Of a DNA stretch of 64,000 nt, positions 59,444 through 64,000 are shown piece after piece. Every line of letters begins with the position of its first letter. Within the stretch, counting starts at the first letter, position 1. The notes below the pieces were generated by a model. That model was not told where the DNA came from. It did not search any database and saw only the letters and a list, made by a program, of their open reading frames with translations. Origin of the DNA: Omphalotus guepiniiformis. Its lineage: Eukaryota > Basidiomycota > Agaricomycetes > Agaricales > Omphalotaceae. The DNA is taken from contig JAQOOI010000079.1 of NCBI GenBank assembly GCA_028554645.1, positions 1,240,001 to 1,304,000 on the forward strand. The letters are read 5' to 3'. The position numbers and the translations under genes are program-made.

Positions 59444-61239
59444 ATGACCGACTCTCGTACTCCTACCTTGAATAACGATCTACAAGACAGCACTTCAGCT
59501 ATGAGCGCACCTACTACCCATCCACATATTCGACCGTATTCTGCTTCTTTCACCGACCAAAACTTGAAAGTTTCGCGGTCGATATATTTCAAGGTTCTCT
59601 TTGGAGGAATCGTGGCGTTGATCATTGCCATGTTTTCTATCTTTTCTATATATTGGGGCGCGTTGTGGAGAACACCAGCACATAATCTACGAGGTTGGGT
59701 GGTAGTGAGTGTCCGATGGTGTTACAATCTCTTCTCGACTCTGATCACGCTTTGTATTGTAGATTTTGACCAGTCATCGATAGGAAACGCCGTTGTCAAT
59801 GCCCTGACAGCTTCTTCAACCACTTCCAAAATAACATGGACGCAAATTTCTACGTCCAATTTCCCGGAAGGCAACTCTGATATTGCCAACTCAATAGTAG
59901 ACCAAAGAGCATGGGTAGCGGTTGTTGGTACGTTAAGAGGAATTAGAGCCTTGTGAAGCTCAACTAAGCGGGCTTTCTTTCTAGTGAACGCGAACGCAAC
60001 GTCTCGTCTGCAGTCAGCAGCTTCATCAGCTGACTCTTCATATAATGGAACATCAGCAATCACAATCTACGGCGATGAGGCTAGAAATGAGAACGCATAG
60101 TAAGTTTCAGCATTATCTATACTTCTTATCTTATTTGACTTTGTAATTAGCCGTTCTATTATCTCGCCCATTACACAAAGCATCCTCAACACTGTAGGGC
60201 AGTCGTTTGCAAGGCAATTTGCCGGGCAGCTATCGTCATCGTCCAACCTAAGCACTCTGCTCAGAAATGCGCCACAAATTATCACGCAGCCTGTCAGTTT
60301 TACTGTCGACAACTTGCGGCCGTTTGATATTCCTGTGTAAGTGTGCACCTCTCGACGTTTGCTCTCTGATTCTTATCAATTCTTTCACTACAGAGCTAGC
60401 GCTATGACTTTCGTCGGATTGATCTACCTGCTGATTCTATCATTCTTCATTGTCGTACGTTCTACTTCCCCGTTCGTCTGGATTGTCCTCACGTAATGTG
60501 TCATAGATGATTGGACTTTCGGCTCGAGAAGTTTCTGGTTTAGACAAGCATCTCACGACCGGATCGTTAATTCGTGTCCGGATCTCATCCACATATATCG
60601 CCTACTTTTTCATCTCGCTCTTTTACTCTCTTCTGAGTCGAGCGTTCCAAGTTGACTTTTCTCGAAGGTGTGTTGGGTTTTGATATCTCATTTGACCTTG
60701 TTGTTGAACGATCGTTCTTAGGTTCGGTGCCGCGGGTTTTGTCATCTTCTGGATGTTGAACTGGATCGGCATGCTGGCTGTCGGGTTGGCACTTGAAGCA
60801 ATGATCACTCTACTTACTGTGAAATTTGTACCCTTCTTCATGATCTTATGGATCATATGTATGTCATTTGGAAATATCTCTTGCTATTCTTCGCTGACTC
60901 TGCATGTTCTATCTAGGTAATGTTTCTGTCTGCTTCCTCCCTATTGAGGTGCTACCACACATTTACCGCTACGGATACGCCTTCCCATTCTACAACGTTT
61001 CTACCGCTGTACGAACTATTCTATTCGGGACAAAGAATCATGGTATGTCGCTCCGTTTTTCTCCTCTCCTCAACTTCTAACGAAATTTCGTCAATCATGT
61101 CGGCCAGAACTTTGGCGTGCTCATTGCTTGGGCAGCAATCTCGTCGATAACACTACCTTTCTTCCAGTGGTTTATGCGTCGAAAGCATGTTTCGGAGCTC
61201 AATCATTCTATGGAGCAAGATGCCAAGGTTGAGGATTAG
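59444..61239 (+). CDS. SNG1: SNG1/DUF3533 multi-span membrane protein
   Basis: Multi-exon membrane protein. The start is the ATG at 59444 (MTDSRTPTLNNDLQDS); an open stretch before it has no ATG. An N-terminal cytosolic segment leads to a span (VLFGGIVALIIAMFSIFSIYW) and then a large luminal/external domain (GALWRTPAHNLRGW, DFDQSSIGNAVVNAL, NATSRLQSAASSADSSYNGT, TQPVSFTVDNLRPFDIPV). A cluster of C-terminal spans follows: MTFVGLIYLLILSFFIV, IAYFFISLFYSLLSRA, GFVIFWMLNWIGMLAVGLAL and VLIAWAAISSITLPFFQWF. PHIYRYGYAFPFYN is a good family marker. Yeast Sng1 confers resistance to nitrosoguanidine and other compounds; the transport role is not defined. The donor of the first intron (within WVVVS) is uncertain by a few bases. 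Confidence 0.87.
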
Positions 61240-63471
61240 GCGTGGGTATGCAAATCACCGCGACGCTGTGACATAAACGATCCAAGGGCACGACTTAGGA
61301 TGTTAATACCATCCTCAAGTAGCATGTGTCCAGTTCCCCTTACGACCTCATCTCTCCGAGTCAAACATCCGAATTACGAAACCTTAACTACAATTCTTCC
61401 TATAACATACTCACATACTCCAGCACTACACCCATGTATACACTTTATATATTGATATATTACATACATAGCCTTTTGATGTACGAATAATCTAGTAGGG
61501 CTTCCGTCTAAAATAGATAGATGTTGGAGCTGCAGCGTTTGAGCAATATGTTGTTGGATGAGAGTTCTACAACTTGACCGAGGTACTTACTATGCTGATC
61601 TTCCGAGGTACTCAAGCTGATCTTCCCCCGCCGGAGCTAGTATTCAAGTGCCAGCTTGATTACCGACACATTCAATACAAGCGTACTCTGGGTACTTTGT
61701 CTATGCCGCAATTCTCAAACGATGTGAGATTCGAAGAATCTGACATATCTGCTGTGAATTGAATTGACTCCTTGACTTGCTACCGCAGTACTTACTAGTA
61801 ATCATCGTAATTTCGTATAGATGGAAATACTTGAAACCATGACAGTTCTATAAAGATCCCCAGCTGGAAATAAATGGAATATTGAATGAGTAGGTAGGTC
61901 GCGGTCGAATAAGGTTTAGCCCTCTGAATTCTGAGACTCGAACTCTCAAAGCCAGCGGAGAGATCCTTATCAACACCGTTGGTGCTAACTACCGGAGAAC
62001 GACACATGGGTAGAGCGTGGAAGCCATCTGGCTACGGTCTACATAGAGATTGTTGAGACATCAGAGTCCCGCAGTCTATCTCAACTGACAAGTGAACTCA
62101 TTGGCTAGACCGCGTATCCGCGGACGCCGGGAAGGGGAGGAGAAAAGCCTGAAGGTCGTTAGGCATGTGAACATGGTACCTGGTATGATGTGTAGTAGAC
62201 AGAAGCTGGGACGAGGTGACTCCCAGCTCCGTCTTCGTCCATGATCCATGGAGAGACTCGAAGCGCGGTTTCATCGTGGCTACACTATTATGATACATAT
62301 AGCATCGTGAGGACAACCACCAAGCTGACCTCAGTTGAGACGTAGTCCTCTGAGAGCCATGCACACGCGATTGTTCATCCAGTACCTGTGTACCTGATGA
62401 ACAAATTAGTAGTACATGATCGCCCGTGACTGGAAGATTTGCTAGTTGGCAGTGTAGAAAGGTGTACCATCATTGGCCGATTCATCGTGAATGGCTGTTC
62501 GAAGGGGATCGTCGGGCTGGTCGGTGGGTTGTCTATTGTCGAGGTGTCGTTTTTTGTCTTTAACTTTGATGTTTCTGTACCTTCCTTCGGTCATTCAGTG
62601 GCCTCTCTGGATATGTTACAGCATTATTGTACTGGGGCTGGCGGCGGAAACTTGTGGTGAGTATTCGCCGACCGTTTACGATTGTATAGCACGTACTTTC
62701 CTAGAGCCGCATCCTTTTGCCGAATGTACAAGGTTTGAACGATCCTTGCTTTACACGTTTCTTACTATCGGAGTACGAGTTAAAGTTTCTGGAAAATGGA
62801 TTTCGCTTATGTGAAGTGGAGATCAAGAACGTGAAGCGTGCACGTGACGATCCACTTTGTGCGTTGTGGGTTCTGGACCCACTTTCGATTCTTGTTACTA
62901 CATCGCTACAGCTCAGAATAGTACATTCCAAGAACGCTAAGCAAAGATTCAAGATGCTTACTTGTTCAATATTCTGGAGGGTGGATACCGCGGCGCCTTC
63001 TGATCTGCGGCTTCTTGCTTTCTCATTCAAGTTATATGGTCGGATGAAGAACTAAAAGGCTCAACCACTTCAATGTAGCAATCCGACACGTTTCAAGGGA
63101 AAAGGACAAACCCTTCCTTTGGCGGATGCCACCCCCAACTCACTGGGCGGGCGTAAATCTCCTTCTATCGCGCTCACCGCACCGCTTTGCAGGGATCGCA
63201 CTGCCAGTTCTTGTTGTGTTCAACCTCGGTATTGTGACTCCATGTTCAAGCTTATGAACTACTTGTCCTCCATCCGAGCTTGCCGTTGCCTGCCATGTAA
63301 CGGGTATACCCATTAATTGTTGACAACTTTGGATTCGGGGAAAGCGATTCTTGCGATTAAATGATTCGCGGGTTCGTACTTCGCGAAGCCAAAGGTATAA
63401 ATGTGCAGACTTCTTTCAACTTTTCAGCATCATTCAGCAAAACGCAAGAACCAGGGATCCAGTACACTATT
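61240..63471. other. Long intergenic stretch with a tRNA-like patch
   Basis: 2.2 kb with no supportable protein gene. On the minus strand, a polymerase III-like B box with a perfect T-arm (TGAGA-GTTCGAG-TCTCA, 61932-61948) lies ~90 bp after an A-box-like TAGCCAGATGG (62026-62036). The acceptor stem does not pair, so this is not called a tRNA. A hairpin lies at 62011-62043. Frames near 62440-63050 lack motifs. Confidence 0.45.
63395..63403 (+). promoter_or_regulatory. TATA box of the DUF6593 gene
   Basis: GTATAAATG is ~70 bp before the ATG at 63472. It also argues that the in-frame ATG at 63361, upstream of the box, is not used. Confidence 0.6.
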
Positions 63472-64000
63472 ATGCAGAATCCTTATGCCTTCTACAACGG
63501 GAATAGCTCGGGGCAGCAGCCCTCCGTGTACGGCGCACTTCCTACGACGTTACCGACTGCTGACTCTGAACTATTGTCGTTCGTGTTTACGTCCTTCAAC
63601 CCGAGCATCCTGAATTGTACCGTCATCGGTCCCAACAATCAACCTCATTTCTATCTGGTGACCGATTCAATAATACCGGGTTACACTGTCATGAATCTTC
63701 CCGATGGACGTAGCTTTGGATTGGTGGAGTGGGCAAACCCTCCACAAGTCGAAATTCGATCGACGATGCAGAAGCGGCTCGTCTCACGATTCTTGAGCCT
63801 TTCGCATGATCAGAAGTGCGTATTATAGCGTGCAATTTTTTGACATTCCTCCTGCTCACTGTTTGATTTCACTAGATATCGTATCATGCATGTACATGGC
63901 CAACAATATATGTGGCTTCCTCAAGGCAGTAAAATTTGTGTAAGGATTGACAGTTCGCTTCATATGTGGTAACTGAAATATTTAACTAGCTCTACAGAGG
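63472..64000 (+). CDS. DUF6593-like protein (3' end beyond the window)
   Basis: Begins MQNPYAFYNGNSSGQQPSVY, followed by ELLSFVFTSFNPSILNCTVIG, HFYLVTDS, TVMNLPDGRSFGLVEWANPP, QVEIRSTMQKRLVSRFLSLS and, in the next exons, YRIMHVHGQQYMWLPQGSKIC. Exons: 63472-63815, 63876-63939 and a third starting at 63998. The L-x-F-x-F-x-x-x-N-P-x-x-L-N-C-T and F-G-x-V-E-W pattern with a later Y-x-W-x-P is what I remember for the DUF6593 family, frequent in Agaricomycetes and of unknown function. No signal peptide. The C-terminus is outside the window. Confidence 0.78.

Noticed and set aside
61932..62036. A tRNA gene
   Set aside because: The T-arm is good, but there is no acceptor stem and no convincing anticodon arm.

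Overview
The window is nuclear DNA of a filamentous basidiomycete, almost certainly an Agaricomycete. Genes are split by many ~50-60 bp GT-AG introns. Besides conserved eukaryotic genes it carries families typical of mushroom-forming fungi: a DUF3455 secreted protein, tandem GH16 glucanases, a CYP53 benzoate hydroxylase, DUF6699 and DUF6593 proteins, a MAG-like secreted glycoprotein relic and an A-T-TE NRPS-like synthetase relic. Exon joins were traced by hand from reading frame, splice signals and remembered family motifs; no database search was run.

Layout. 0-9 kb: an old yellow enzyme cut by the left edge, a DUF3455 secreted protein, a 1019-aa RRM-like protein with a SUMO-interacting-like motif at each end, and the E2 enzyme UBC4. 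11.6-17.2 kb: two GH16 paralogs with equal 951-nt coding lengths; the second is interrupted by a 1216-bp insertion holding a decayed antisense gene fragment. 17.6-26 kb: nucleoporin Nup96, a DUF6699 protein, a small single-pass membrane protein and CYP53. 26.9-32.9 kb: a decay zone with a MAG pseudogene and an NRPS-like pseudogene. 33.5-52.3 kb: a dense housekeeping block of NDUFS5, ERV25/p24, a five-span membrane protein, RAD6/UBC2, an unknown 304-aa protein, polo kinase CDC5, a NIPA-type magnesium transporter, a CsbD-like protein, SPC2, an amidase with an apparent frameshift, and HEM14.

52.7-59.2 kb: a ~6.5 kb DNA transposon with 20-bp perfect terminal inverted repeats, repeated subterminal motifs, a Ulp1/C48-like peptidase ORF and a large zinc-finger transposase ORF of a class I cannot place. 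59.4-64 kb: an SNG1/DUF3533 membrane protein, a 2.2 kb stretch with no gene, and a DUF6593 gene running off the right edge.

Most neighbours are functionally unrelated, as usual in fungal chromosomes. The points most worth following are the transposon, the interrupted GH16 copy, a run of GC-AG introns, and a NIPA gene in which two introns lack an AG where homology places the splice.
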